A DNA stretch of 62,000 bases from Phoronis australis (taxonomy: Eukaryota > Phoronida > Phoronidae), in contig NMRA01000036.1 of NCBI GenBank assembly GCA_002633005.1, positions 415,133 through 477,132 on the forward strand, given 5' to 3'. The position numbers and the translations under genes are program-made. The notes beneath the pieces were generated by a model that saw nothing but the letters and a program-made list of their open reading frames with translations, did not search any database and had not been told where the DNA came from. Shown piece after piece: positions 13,778 through 26,600 of the stretch. The number at the start of each line of letters is the position of its first letter. The stretch's first letter is position 1.

Positions 13778-13966
13778 GAACACCCCTGGTATTTTCGAAG
13801 CCTCAAATTATCGCTTGGTCAACGTTATCTGCACATGCGCAAACGTCATCGCATGGCCAGAGACCGTAACGTCTGTAGTATGACCATTATCCAGCTTGAA
13901 ATTCACACGGAAGGAGTCCGCATATGTGCAGATAGCGTTGCCCGAGGGGAAATGCCTGGCGTGTTC
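13778..13966. repeat. imperfect inverted repeat
   Basis: CAACGTTATCTGCACATGCG near 13,819 pairs with CGCATATGTGCAGATAGCGTTG near 13,919. Outward of these, GAACACCCCTGGTATTT pairs loosely with GGAAATGCCTGGCGTGTTC. The whole is about 190 bp, like an old MITE. The 107-codon open frame across it is probably incidental. Confidence 0.65.
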
Positions 13967-16592
13967 CGGATGATGTCTATCCTCATCTGCAATATCTTGG
14001 CTATTTTCTTATCTCAAATTTCCCCTCGAAAGTGAACGTTATTTGAGCAAGTACGGGCTACAGTCATAACGGCCCGGAACCATTCTCCACTTCTAACTGA
14101 CTTACGTACATGCGCATACAACATGCATCTTCGAGGAGAAAATTGAGGCTACAAAAATACTCGAAGTGTCCCGGATGGTCTACCCTCTGTCACAGCGTCA
14201 CTTCTGGAAGATAGTGTTTGTTGAGAACGAGTGAAGTATTTCTTTTATATAGCTGTTGTTGCGTAATTTCTAGATTTGCATGCCTCTGAAAACACACTGA
14301 ACGAGAAACACTACACTGAACACGTACCTAACGCAATCATTCCCACTTGTGGAATTTACGAAATATCCCGTTGCTACGACACGCCACTTTGGCGAACATT
14401 CAAGATCTTTGGCTGATTGCTCACATGGGAATTTCTCAAACCAGAAATTATAGATGATTAGAACATAGCAGGACACGTTTTAACAGTCTCCGTTCATATG
14501 AGAGAGGGATCACATTTCTTCCCCAAGGGGAAGTCTTAGTGCTTATCTTACGTGAAAATGAACAACACTAGCTGAAAAAATGTCATTTTCCCTCAAGCAA
14601 AATATTGAGAAAATAAACAGCAGGGCTAAGCAAAACAAGAAAGGTCACTGGTTGACTTCAGTCTCGTGTTGCAACGATAACGAGGCGAGACATGTTCGAA
14701 CATTGCTCCAGGGCATTACGTCAGTGCCCTTTGATTAGCTGAACACATCTTGTTGCTGATTTAAAAAAACAAGAAAGTGCCGCGGGCGCAGGAAATGTAG
14801 CGGACTGTCAAGCACACGTGAAAAGAAGGGGGCTATATACGGACACTCCATGAATTAGTGCTTGTAGAAAAGAGGCCTAGTTTGAACAGATACCTGAGTT
14901 ATGAGCTTGAAGAAATAACAACCTGCCAATTATTTTGAAGCCTTGAAAGCACCTGCAATTTGATTAAGGAAGTTCAATTTGAAACCAGTTTCATAACTGT
15001 AAGTGGCCAAATTCAAGACACGTTTTTTGACATAACGCACAGATTTAATGCCGCTTTAATTTTGTACTTAACGGATTAGCAGCAAGTGAGTGCAACACGA
15101 CCGGACATGGGTGCAAGGCAACTTTTGAAGAATGTTGCAGATTCTTATCAAGTGACCACGTAAATGATGGCGCCGTTACGTACTGAACGTAAACTTGCTT
15201 TTGATTGGACATAACGAATAAGTAATTCAACAGGCTGATTAAGTAAAACTACGCGTTGATTAAGAAAAACTACGCGTTAAGCAAGAGTAAGCAAAACTAG
15301 ACATTTCTACGGGCAGAAAGGAACTCGTTTAAGAACCCTGTAGCGCTTCATACCAATCACACTAGATCACGAGTACAAGTAGGACTACGTAAAATGCCGC
15401 TAATTCCCGAGAGTTATGAATACGACAATGTCATACACTGGCAACAAATCGACACTAAGTCGTCTTAATTGAATAAATAATCGATTTCTAAGGCGTGTAA
15501 CTTGAATACAACAAAAATAAAACTTAATTTTATAGAAAATTGGCTTCTAAGGCGTGTCCAAGAAGAACAAATGTCTCCCTGCGAACCAGTTACGTAGGAA
15601 ACAGGTTTACTCGCTCTGTGTCGTTAAAATTTGCAGACAAATAAGCGGTTAGCAACAATTAGGTTTTAAATGTCCCACTGAGCTCTTGTTATCAAAGCTC
15701 GATATTCTCCAGAAAAACAGTTGGAACTCAAGCCATCACCGACGTTACAGTACATTTGATGTTAAAAATCAAGCTGCGTTCGGTGTGATTATTGAGTTCA
15801 GTGTTTATTGAAACAGTACTCGAGTACAGGCACTTTTTCAAACCATTTCTAACACGAAACGAAAGGCGAACTGCACATGCATATCGTGTCTTCCTTTGTT
15901 TATTTTTCATTAACCGTATGTTGTATTTTCATTAACCAATTACTTCTTTAACGGACTTTGCCACAGAGTTGAATGATTTCTTGCACTAAATATCGTGACC
16001 ACGGTCCTTGCATTTACACGTTTCGAATCTCATTGCTAGCAAACGAACGCAGTACAACAGGAATGTTTGGGAAATTACACACTATCTTCCAAAAACTACA
16101 AAAAGTAAAAAGCCTTTCAGACGTATCTCGCTGTCTGTTTACTGTTTAATACCTAAGATATATTATCAAACTAAGATCATTTTATTTTCATGTTATGATT
16201 CATGAACTTGCATTTGCAGTAAATATCACCGACTTCAGCTAATCATTTCACTTTTAAGCGATTTCAAAACTGATTTTACATCACTAACCTAGCGAATTTT
16301 GCTTTATAACAGCCCACGCATGATTGCTACAAAGTGACTTACTAGCACAAAGAAGGCCTCATTAAAAGATGCCCCAAACTACCCTGTAATGGCACCTATT
16401 GAGGATCAAGAACTTGTAAGTCAACAAACAAATCACAAAAACAAACTCACCAAGATTGTGCATTCACAAACTGCTTTTCCTGTCATAACGTAGCTAGTAA
16501 CGAGACAGGGTTAAAAGGCGCCTGCTAACGTCGCCACTTAATCATCTCTTTCTAAGTACCATTGTTGAGGTTTCGAATGCCATTGCTTAGAC
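13967..16592. other. gene-free stretch
   Basis: No recognisable gene. A 21-bp unit (GATTAAG.AAAACTACGCGTT) is directly repeated at about 15,237-15,279. A 13-base word TTCTAAGGCGTGT occurs twice 64 bp apart near 15,485 and 15,549. Confidence 0.5.
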
Positions 16593-16749
16593 CTGGCGTG
16601 CGTTCAGTAGACGCCAGGACCTACGCTAGGACCTACCTAAAACCTAGTCAAAGTCACGTGCTCTCATTTAAAATGCACGGCAATATCTCACGTAATCTCG
16701 CGAAGTCTTGCTTTTTAGCGAGGTCCTAGCGTTACTGAACGGGAGGCAG
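16593..16749. mobile_element. 157-bp MITE-like element, copy 1
   Basis: The ends form an inverted repeat: CTGGCGTGCGTTCAGTAG...AGGACCT on the left and AGGTCCTAGCGTTACTGAAC...GGCAG on the right. The interior contains TCACGTGCTCTC and CTCACGTAATCTCGCGAAG. Near-identical copies lie at 18,738-18,893 and, inverted, at 48,873-49,033. It has no coding capacity and would need a transposase in trans. Confidence 0.85.
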
Positions 16750-16859
16750 TTCTGGCTCAAGACTGCGTGACCCAGGAAGTCAGACATCCCGTCATGCAAA
16801 GGTTAACAAAATACCGCCGGTCTTTCACGTGCTGCGAACAGTTCTTCCGCTCATGTTTA

Positions 16860-16950
16860 AAGTGACATTATCGGTGTGAAAAGTGATTTTCTGATATCAG
16901 CCTCACCTAATAATAGAATGCTGCACCTTCGCGGTCGCAGTCAAATGTTT
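16860..16950. repeat. dispersed repeat family B, partial copy
   Basis: TTCTGATATCAGCCTCACC, then GGTCGCAGTC, matches TTCTGACATCAGCCTCAGC and CAATCGCAGTC at 22,244-22,300. Diverged and partial. Confidence 0.45.
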
Positions 16951-17599
16951 TGTTGGCGGAGCTAAACTCAGTTCGTTAAATGAGAGTGTTTTAAGGATAC
17001 TCTTTCCTTTGCATTCACAAATTTAGGACACAGGATAAGTTCATACTCGATAAGTTTCGTCAGTCGAAAGATATCCCTAAAATTTAAACATTTCGTAAAT
17101 TTCAGTCCTGTTTGTGTTTGCCTTATTTTTATTATTTTAAGTGAGCGGGGTTTCCGCAGTTGAGTGAAGTCTTACTGAGGAGCAAAATTCTTTAGACATA
17201 GGCATAGACGATACAGTCATTACCTTGTTAACGTTTTTTACCTCCGTGGTTCGGCAGTCATTTTCTGAACAATGGCGTTGTGTGTCTGGTTGAAATTGTC
17301 CCAAGTATCTGTTCATGTACTAATTACATATTTTCATTCGAATAGCTTCTTTGATCCACCAAATTAACCTGCTGTCAATGACCATGATAGAAAAACTGTC
17401 CCAATCAAATGAATGATTTTTGCACCCATAATGCATGAGTTAGCTGTCACTCACTACGGTATCCATTTAAGTGGTGGTGTACCACCAAAAATGACAGATA
17501 AACTAAAAAATCCTATTAAAGTATGTGGAGTTCTGTTGAATCAGCATTCTCCGAATCATTTTACGATTTTTTAATCTAAATGAAGTGTCTTTAACTAGT
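16951..17599. other. gene-free stretch
   Basis: I see no reading frame, repeat or site that I can support here. Confidence 0.5.
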
Positions 17600-17790
17600 A
17601 AAAGCACCGGCCTTGATTTCAGGCATTGTCTGACAGACAAGGACTAGAATTGCCAATTTGTAAAATCATAGTAACACGACCGGTTTTATTGTTTATAGTT
17701 TTAGTCAACTAAGCCAATAACTTCAAAAAGTCTATCTCATCCAGCGACAACATCAAAAGCGTTTTCTGGCGCAAAAAATTTAATATCCCT
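17600..17790. repeat. dispersed repeat family B, copy
   Basis: AGAATTGCCAATTTGTAAAATCA, TTTATTGTTTATAG, AAAAAGTCTATCTCATCCAG and AGCGTTTTCTGGCGCAAAAA align in order with the copies at 8.81 kb and 22.23 kb. Confidence 0.6.
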
Positions 17791-18080
17791 GCAGTTACCA
17801 CTGAGAACTGAAAAGGATGATCATCTTTTTGATTTAGTTTCAGGGATAAAACCAAGTGTATCCGATGTAACGTCAGGGAACCGTTCTCTTGAGGTGAACA
17901 GTGACATGCCTGTTTTCCCAGTAACCTCTCGTGATGGATACGGGAAGACAATCAATCCATGGATACTTTTATAAATAGAGAAACATTATACAAATAAACG
18001 GCTTAATGATTCTCGATCAATTTCAGACTCCGTTTACTATCTGTATCACTTCGACGTGTGCCAACGTACGTCAATAAACA

Positions 18081-18160
18081 GTCATGGGCGGCGCAGGAAC
18101 GAAATAAGTGGGGGCTATAGCCCCAGCCACAGCTATGGTGTGCCGCCTGTGTGACCATGG
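18081..18160 (+). repeat. fragment of a G-rich mobile-element end
   Basis: TGGGCGGCGCAGG and, about 60 bp later, GGTGTGCCGCCTG form a short imperfect inverted repeat around AAGTGGGGGCTATAGCCCC. The same sequence is inverted at 3,335-3,384. A second AAATAAGTGGGGGTACACCC follows at 18,174. Confidence 0.5.
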
Positions 18161-18489
18161 GGGTCGCAGCACTTAAATAAGTGGGGGTACACCCCCATGC
18201 GTGTGTGGTCTTGCCTTAAAGGTTCTGTTGATTGAAAGGTTGCAATTATTGACCCCTTAGTGACAAGCTTTTTTCTCAGTCGGCTGTAAGTTCTTAAACC
18301 TTTACTGCTTGCAAGCGGGAAATAGAAATTTAGAAGGAAATTCAGGTACCGTTCACACACAGGATTTCTAAAAATTCTGAGTGGTCGACATCCATTTTCA
18401 CCTGATTTTTGTAATCTGGAGTTTTGGCGGTCTGAATGCACTCTATCTCAGTTCGTAGTAATCACATGCGAATGGTGGCTTTAGGGTGA

Positions 18490-19960
18490 AAGCTGCAGGT
18501 ATCATTTAATTTAACTCGGGAAATTTTTTTACACCGGCGTTTCTGATTGGCTGACCGAATTCTCAACAGGCAGCGCTTTACGCAAACAAGCTGGCATGAC
18601 TGATGGAGGAAGTGCCTAACTTCGGTTGTACAGGCAAATCGGTGCTTAAAATTCATGTTCAAGAAATGTGAATCCCAGAAAATTGTGGTTGCTTCTTTTC
18701 GGAGTGCATCTTTCTACTGTCGCTGACTGTTGCTGTCCTGGCGTGCGTTCAGTAGCGCTAGGACCTACGCTAAGACCTAGCTAAAATCTAGGTAAAGTCA
18801 CGTGTTCTCACTTAAAATACACGATAATATCTCACGTAATCTCGCGAAGTCTTGCTTTTTAGCGAGGTCCTAGCGTTACTGAACGAGAGGCAGCAGGCCT
18901 ATTCATACAGTGTGAATAACACACATCGGCCAGATGACGTCGTGTTTATCAGTGTACATGTATGTGTTTCAGGCACGCGGCTATAAAACATTAGGCCTAC
19001 TGCAGAAATTAAATAGCTGCTGCTACGTCACTGACTTGCATGACAAGGCCATTTTCTCACTTTGTTGTAAAGCTAACCAATGACTGTCAAGGTTACAGAA
19101 AGCAATGATAAAGGGCGGGCTACTCACTGGTTCCCTGTATGCCGCTAGGTGGTAGCCAGCACGCAGGTATCACTTAATTTTCCTCGGGAAATTTCTTTTA
19201 CACCGGCATGCATGTGCTTCAAGCACGCGGCTATTAAACATTACTGCAAAAACGAAATAGTTGCTGCTACGCCACTTGCATGACAAGGCTAAAATTCGTT
19301 CATAGTCCGCCATTTTTCACGTTTGTTGTAAAGCTAATCAATGACTACCGAGGTTACCGTTCAACCAATGATAAAGCGCGTGCTACTGCGTGATACTTGC
19401 GAGCTGGCTAGACACGTAGGTAACCTCGCTCGTTCCTTGCGTGCCGCTAAGTGGTCGGTAGCCATCAGGTAGGTATCACTTAATTTTCCTCGGGATTTTT
19501 TTTTTACACCGGCGTTTCTGAGTTGCTACCGAGTTGAATTCTCAACAGGCAGCTCTTTACGCTAACAAATTGGCATGACTGATGGACCGAAGTGATAATG
19601 TGGTCTGTTGTGCAGACAAATCAGTCCTTAAAATTTATGTTCGGGAAATGGGAATCCTAGAAATTGTGGTTGCGCCTTTTCGGGGTACATCTTTCTACAG
19701 TGTCAATGACTTTTGTTTACGATACTGTACTGTATACATACAGTATGAATAACACACCGGTTAAATCGGTCAGATAGTTGCTGCGACGCCACTTGCATGA
19801 CAAGGCTAAAAATCGTTCACAGTCCGCCATTTTTTTCACGGTGTTGTGACGCCAACCAATGACTGCTGAGGTTACATCAACCAAATCTAAAGCACGTGCC
19901 ACTGCATGATACCTGCGTGCTGGCTAGGCTCGTAGGGAACCAGCGAGCGCGTGCTACTGC
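18490..19960. repeat. composite tandem array (two alternating repeat types)
   Basis: Type R1 (ACTCGGGAAATTT, TTTACACCGGCGTTTCTGA, TCTCAACAGGCAGC, GGCATGACTGATGGA, AATTGTGGTTGC) occurs at 18,490-18,730 and 19,468-19,712, with a short piece at 19,165-19,207. Type R2 (GCTGCTACG, CACTTGCATGACAAGGC, AACCAATGACTG, GAGGTTAC, TGCTGGCTAG) occurs at 18,905-19,165, 19,208-19,467 and 19,735-19,960. The order is therefore R1-R2-(short R1)-R2-R1-R2. A MITE sits in the first R1/R2 junction and is absent from the equivalent place in the later one. Open frames inside are not conserved between units. Confidence 0.8.
18738..18893. mobile_element. 156-bp MITE-like element, copy 2
   Basis: This is almost base-for-base the same as 16,593-16,749, with the same inverted ends, a CACGTG E-box near the left end and AATCTCGCGAAGTCTTGC in the right half. 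It is inserted between repeat units of the 18.5-20.0 kb array. The corresponding junction at about 19,712-19,740 lacks it, so it works as an empty-site comparison. Confidence 0.85.
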
Positions 19961-20240
19961 CTGTTACCTTCGTGCTGGCTACGAAGCGGCACGCGGGGAA
20001 CCAGCCAGCAGTGCTAAGACCCTCTGAATTGCAACGTCCTCTGTCGGAAACTAATCTTGTGTATGAGTTTAATATTGTCCGATGGACTGAAGTCTCCATC
20101 TTTGCAACAGAGCTCAAGATATGTTGGCCACACGACACCGGTTCCTCGCCGGAGTCTAGGCGTCTGCGTGAGCTATCACCTGTAAGGGATCTTTCCACGA
20201 ACACTGCATGCAGACTCATGGTTCTAAGATGACAAGGCGA

Positions 20241-22229
20241 AACTGAGACTAGAACTGTCATTCATGTTCGTGAGCGGGCCACAAAACAGTCAAAACTCTT
20301 AGAAGCCGTAGTCATAGAATTCTAAAAACAATATGACACTGGCCTCAGTAGCATTCATGAGTTATATAAGTAGTGCGATTTCTTACTCATAATTTGTTCT
20401 ATTTGTATACTATAGTCCTGAGTTATCTGCAATTGCCGCCAGATGTTGCCCTATCTTGTATGTCTTTGATATTTAAATTGTTAGCACACGTGGTTATATG
20501 TGATATTAGTTTTTCGCGGACTTGTATCGTTTTAGTTTTGGCCTGAGAATGAACAAACGTATGTTCAAAGATCCGTAACCAATAACTTATTGAATAAGTC
20601 TATGTTGGATTTATGTGTTGTCTTGTTGTCTATGCGATCGACAGTTCTTCATGAATTAAACTGCGCCCAAACTTGGATTTTATTGCGTAATTTGAACGTG
20701 TCGAATTCAAGATCGTGCTCAGTTCATCGAGTCAGATTTTCAACATTTTACTTTGGGACTATGGCTTATAATACTGAAGTAATAATCCAAACAACCTTCG
20801 GCTTTTCATTGGCGATTACGGAGACCTACGGCGTCACGTGTCACTATATTCCGACGCAATGTCCGTGCTCCAGTGACGCCAGTTTCAAAAACATGGCCGG
20901 GTACTAAAACTCTTTTTGGAGTTTCCTGCGAGTGTGAAATCGGGATTCAAAGCATGCCTTGGGTGGCTATAGACCAATGTTTCGAAAACTTAACATTCTG
21001 ACAGCCCATAGTTTCGAAATCAAATTTCGGACAAAAAATTTGGCATCATACAAGTCCTTACGCATGTATTTGCCGAATATGATACTTATCGTCGAACGGT
21101 AAAAGTATTGGTCTATTCTCTCTGTACCCGAAACTCGATTCCAAAATTTGACCAATATTGCATGCCACACTTCGGTTAACTTTTAATTACAATTTGCATT
21201 CGAATCACTCGGCGTAACTGGCAAAGTTTCGAGTCTGGCAAATTTAATATTCTTAGATTAAGCGATTAATATACCAGGCCAACGAATCGGTAACCAATTA
21301 ATATCTACAAAAATACAATTTAGAAAAAAAATGTGTTTACATAAAAAAGGTAAAGTTGACAGGTTTACATTGACAAATTTCATTTCAATTTGTACTAACA
21401 AAATATTAAAACTATGAGCGACCCGTGCGGTATGAATGTGATAAGTGAATGTGGATGTGATATGTTGTTTATCATCATATCTTAATTTGTACTCATTTGA
21501 GATAATGTATATTCAACACGATTTCGCGATTCTCAAGCTCCAGTTCAACAACGACTAGTCTGGAACTGTGACTTGAGTGTGGTGGACGTTATCGCCAAGA
21601 CATGTCTCCATAGAAACACGCTGCGCTCTGTTGCTTGCCACCACAAGAACATTTAGCTTTAATTCAAAATACTGTATATCATCAAACTACACTTTCTACG
21701 GTCTCAAATGTAATGCTTTTTCACACAATAAACACACATGAACCCATTTACTTATTTAATATCCGACTTCAAAAATCATGTCTTTTCTTAAGAATAACGA
21801 TTACTCGTCCAACTGTAAATTAGATGGCGAGCGTTCTTACGACGATTCAGCCTAACTTTACCCTAATCTTAAAAATAACATTTAATAATAACAGGTGTCT
21901 GATGAGCTACATAACGTATAGGGTTCCACCTGAAAAACCCATGGATATACCAACTTTGAGGTATCAATTCTAATTGACTGAATTTGAAAACGATCATGGT
22001 CAAACGTATGACCCGCTATTTCTTCAAAATGTACGGTTGATAGCGCTATCTATTGTTCGATTGTTTTGAATGGTCACCCTGCTTACGGACCAATTGTCTA
22101 CATTTCCTAAATGGTCTGTTAAGTACATCGCTTTAACTCCGATAACAGTGTACTTGTATAATAACAATGGCGTGACCCTGTATCGAAATTCAAGTTAAAG
22201 CTTTGGTGATAAGCAGGCCATAGATTTTA
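20241..22229. other. gene-free stretch
   Basis: No recognisable gene. The 105-codon frame at 20,590-20,907 begins with TTG, not ATG, and has no motif. Confidence 0.5.
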
Positions 22230-22480
22230 AGGGGCACTACCNGTTTCTGACATCAGCCTCAGCGCGTAATAGATAAAACAACGGCAACAATCGCAGTCTT
22301 GAGAAGTGGCGATTTGTTATAAAATCACAGAACACAACGGATTTTGTTCTGTTATAGCTCTAGCTAAACCTAATCACTTCCAGAAGTCTATCCCGCCCAA
22401 TAATAATCGGCCGAGGAACCGATAATGTCCGCCTTCTATCGAAAAATACCACTGACTTTATTTAAATCCCTTATAGTTAT
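22230..22480. repeat. dispersed repeat family B, copy
   Basis: TTCTGACATCAGCCTCAGC, AACAACGGCAACAATCGCAG, AGTGGCGATTTGTTATAA, ACAACGGATTTTGTTCTG and AGAAGTCTATCCCGCCCA match copies at 8.81, 16.87 and 17.60 kb. One base (22,242) is undetermined. Confidence 0.6.
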
Positions 22481-23326
22481 AAAACTGGCATCAATTGGTT
22501 ACATATTGTGGTTATCTCTAGGCTTGGGAAAAGCTGGAAGTTCATTATTGCATGAGACCCATGTTCGCATAGAATGACCAGTCACTTTTAAGCCTCGACT
22601 AACTTAAAAAGCCCGTAACTCACTTCTAATCCGAGTTTCGAGAACCTAGTAAGCAAGAAAGTGAGGACCAAGACTTACGACAAAGAGGTTAACAATGGAC
22701 AGGCATGGAAGGCGCAGGCCCGGGCCCACGCGTCTGACTAGCGCATACACCCCAGTCGGTAGCTCCACCTGTTGCGGACAACGTGACTGTGTTTTAATTA
22801 CATGATTTGCCCCAGTTATCATGGGTTGTGTTGTGCTTTAAAGATGTTATTTCCTGTGGTTTCACTTAAAATGAGTCGCATCACCAATCAAACTAAAGGA
22901 AAACTAAAATGGGAAAATTTTAACTTACAGCACTGCATTCGCTTTTCTACAACCAATTTTACAACTTTTGTAGGTCCACATTTGTAAATCAACAGTGTCG
23001 AATATTTCATCATGTACCGTGAGTGCACAGCCAGAACTTTAGAAATTAAACCTAAATCTCTATATTAAATTTCATATCAGATTATCATTCGGGAAGATGC
23101 TTTGACTATATTAGTGAATTTTAAAGTAAAACTGATAGAATAGCAACAAAGCATGAAATCTGAAGCCAAAGTGTCAACTACTGTCGGATCACGACGTGAC
23201 ACTTGTCTTAAAAAGTATCATTGTAGGGAATGGGGTTGTAAGCTATCGTTCCACGACTTACTGCCAAAATTGGGCTCACTTTATATCTTACTCAGACGAT
23301 AAGTGATTCTTGGATTTGCAGAGAAC
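22481..23326. other. gene-free stretch
   Basis: No recognisable gene, and no repeat shared with the rest of the window. A short GC-rich patch lies near 22,700-22,740. Confidence 0.5.
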
Positions 23327-23602
23327 TGATAGTTCGCAACCCTTGAGACCCGGGCATAAAATGACACACCGTGTCAAACCAAATTGTAGAGCGGCTCAGC
23401 CTGGTCTCATGTTGTAAATGATAGTTCGCAACCCTTGAGACCCGGGCATAAAATGACACACCGTGTCAAACCAAATTGTAGAGCGGCTCAGCCTGGTCTC
23501 ATGTTGTAAATGATAGTTCGCAACCCTTGAGACCCGGGCATAAAATGACACGCCGAGTCAAACCAAATTGTAGATCGGCTCAGCCTGGTCTCATGTAGTA
23601 AC
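23327..23602. repeat. 92-bp tandem repeat, three copies
   Basis: The unit starts TGATAGTTCGCAACCCTTGA and contains GACCCGGGCATAAAATGACA and GAGCGGCTCAGCCTGGTCTC. Copies start at 23,327, 23,419 and 23,511, an exact 92-base period. The first two are identical by eye and the third has a few substitutions. Recent local amplification. There are no unique spacers, so it is not a CRISPR array. Confidence 0.97.
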
Positions 23603-23612
23603 TGTCAGTTCT

Positions 23613-26600
23613 TTTGAAGCTTTGAAGTTACCGCTTATTTGACTAAGGAACAACTTGAGACCAATTTTATATTAGTACCGAAGTTGTTCAAATCAAAAGT
23701 TGGCTTTTGTGATGGATGACGGGTTCATAGCGGTTTTGTAACAAGCTTTGCTATGAAAAAGTTACCTTTATTTTTTTGTTAAATGAGAATTTAACAAACC
23801 ATTTTTGATCTAAATGCTTTTCATCCCATTACACCTAAGGTATGAAAAACTCTTTTGTAGAATTGTGTTACCAAATAAATTCGTTTGTTGACATTGGAAC
23901 CCAGACAGTGAACTGTTTCGTAGGAAATCTGGCCGTGAAACACTCACCCATCCTGGCGGCATATCCCGTATGCAAATTCCATGGCCCGGTGAAAAGATAA
24001 CCAAGGTGCGAAATTCCGTTTACACACAGAACCAAGCTAACTTGTTATTTTTGTTTGAAAAGCGTCCCTACTTAATCAATTTGAACAACAGAACGATTAT
24101 TTACAGTGCCATGCAATCCCAGTTGCCAACAATGTTGACTGAGTTCGATTTTAGTCTGACTCTCATTTAGACAAGAGACTGGTGACGGATTCGTTATAAT
24201 TATTAGGACCATTTCCTTCGCACGCATTACCTCAGTAAAATACAAATCATCAAACAAGGTCCCGTTTCACTGAAATGTCGTCAAATTACAACGTTCTACA
24301 GATTGATTCTAAATGGAAATTTGCAACCAGTAGTAAGTTTTAGCGTTAATCATAGTTTAGACTGGTTAAAAACGTCTAAAGATGCAACGTTTAGGTTTAT
24401 TCAACGACACAGGTGACAAGATTGGACAAGACTTCCAAACTTGGACCGTTTTATATCAATTGCAGAAAACCTTCCACTTTTTTGACGACAGAGTCCAATT
24501 GCTATCACGACAAGAAAAAATTTGAGACCACTTTGTGAGACCTATTCAGACGAGGTGATGAATGCATTTCACGTTAGGTTGTAAGTAAGACGAAAAGTCA
24601 TATTTTAAACAACTGCACATGTTTCGTAGCAGCATCAAGCTCTTTATAATATAAAATGCAGTTAAAACAACAATAACATTAATGGAACCCATGGTAAACT
24701 GAATTCGTTTAGATATTTTTTTTCTAAGCCCGTCGGGTACATGTCCCCAATTTTGAAACGAAAGAGAGTATTTGTTAAATATTCGGAATCGAGAAAAATA
24801 TATTCTCTGACAAGTTTCAACATCGTCAATTCATGCCAAGAAAGTCGAATTAATTACATCACTAAACCAAAAAAGCGATGATCAGGTTACTTGGAACCAC
24901 TTGAATACTTCATGTAATAGTTTCAAAAATCTCAAACTACAGTTCATGAAACCGGACATTTCTACCTATTGCAATGAATCAATCTTAATTTAACGCCTCT
25001 ACCATCGCCCACCCACTAACCCCAGTGTAACCTGAACAATAGAACACGGAAACAAGTCAGTCGGTTAGTAATGCCAGAACTATCAAAGCGTGACTCAGCG
25101 CCACTCTGACTGTTAATGAGAACTATTTTAACAAAACTTTTCCTTTTCTGTTGATTTTGCCTGATGATAAAAACTACTGAAACATTAGGCCGTCTTCTCT
25201 ATGATTACATTACGCACATTGGCATTTTCACTCTATCAGTCAATATCGCACATTAGTTTCCCTATCCCCACCAGGTATTTTTGTTTGATAACATGTTTTC
25301 TTTAAATAAAGTCATGAAAACGGTACTTTGCATGTTCAGGTAGATGCTGCGGCTGTTGATAAACTGAAGGGTTGCGGGCACCTACGGACAAATCATTGCA
25401 AACGTTATAGTGTAGCTGGGAGCCAGATGTTCCTAGAGTGAAGTGGATACTTTTTCGCCCACAACATGCTTTATAGACCCATTTCGGATACATCGCTGTC
25501 GCTGTTTCTGCACAAATATTTTTAATTAAAAATTTTCTAGGCTTCATACTAACGCCAACACGGAGATGACAAAACCGCGTTGCAATGATAAAAAATGAAA
25601 AGACTGACTATTTCCTTATGCATTTCATATCGTCAGTGCAAGCACGAGAGGTTACCTTATGGACATACATGACTGTCTAACTACCGAGCAAGTTGTGTCA
25701 CTTTATATTTCGAGACCACTGAGTCTGCATTTGCATTTGTCGACCAAAACCTAAAGCTGCGTTTCGCTTTTATTCAGCAGCAAAAACAAACAAACAAAAA
25801 TTGAAATAGGCTTTTCACTCTTAAGAAATCTGTCTCATACATTCTTACTATATTATAAGACCGGTCGTATGATAGTAGGCCTAACTAACTCGATTTTCGT
25901 TTTTAGCTTGATAATCAGGGCTGCAACTTTAAGTTCCTCGTATTTTGCATCCCTAATTACAAAGTTGTCTCACTCCAGTGTTGTCAACTAAGTGAACAAA
26001 ACTGACACGCGAACCTACCTCGAACATTGACCAAGTTCTTGCTCTTCCAAATGCCATTAACGACCGTTGCAGATCGCACCTGCCTGACTTCGGTATAGTT
26101 GAGCTCTTGAAGAGAAAATAATGCGGAACAACGTTTACCTTTCTTATTAAGAGACAAGAGGTCCAGTCGAGGTGGGTAACGTCCCTTGAAACAACTCGTT
26201 CAAATATGATTTTACTTGTAACGATTGAAATTTATCATTTATAAAAACAGATCCTGAGACAACAACTAGAGCTCGACTAGACTACAAATTATTCAAAACT
26301 TTATATGAAAATTGGAAAACGAAAAAAATTATTAAGTAAAGAGTGAAAAATTGAGATGCCCCTGGAGAACCCCACGGCCAAGGAGTGACTCACAAAATAA
26401 AGGGAGTAAGCAATAACCGACAATTTACTTTCAACCTTAATTATTGTGAGTTGTTTAATGTTTACAGGTCATTGCAATGTCCTTAAAGTGGGTCGCTCTG
26501 GGCTAAATTTGATGGGCATTACTAATTTTGACATCATTTGAACTGCATTCGTCACCGAATACGGCGCCCTGCCGTAAGTTTTGGAATGTAATAATAAGAC

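Noticed and set aside
13712-14035. 107-codon open frame
   Set aside because: It spans an imperfect inverted repeat and shows no recognisable motif. More likely an old MITE than a gene.
19887-20261. 124-codon minus and 93-codon plus overlapping frames
   Set aside because: They overlap antisense within the end of a tandem repeat array, with no motif, and are not kept between repeat units.
20590-20907. 105-codon open frame
   Set aside because: It begins with TTG, not ATG, and has no motif or splice context that I can support.
23327-23602. CRISPR-like array
   Set aside because: The 92-bp units are contiguous, with no unique spacers, and the DNA is animal nuclear. It is a plain tandem repeat.
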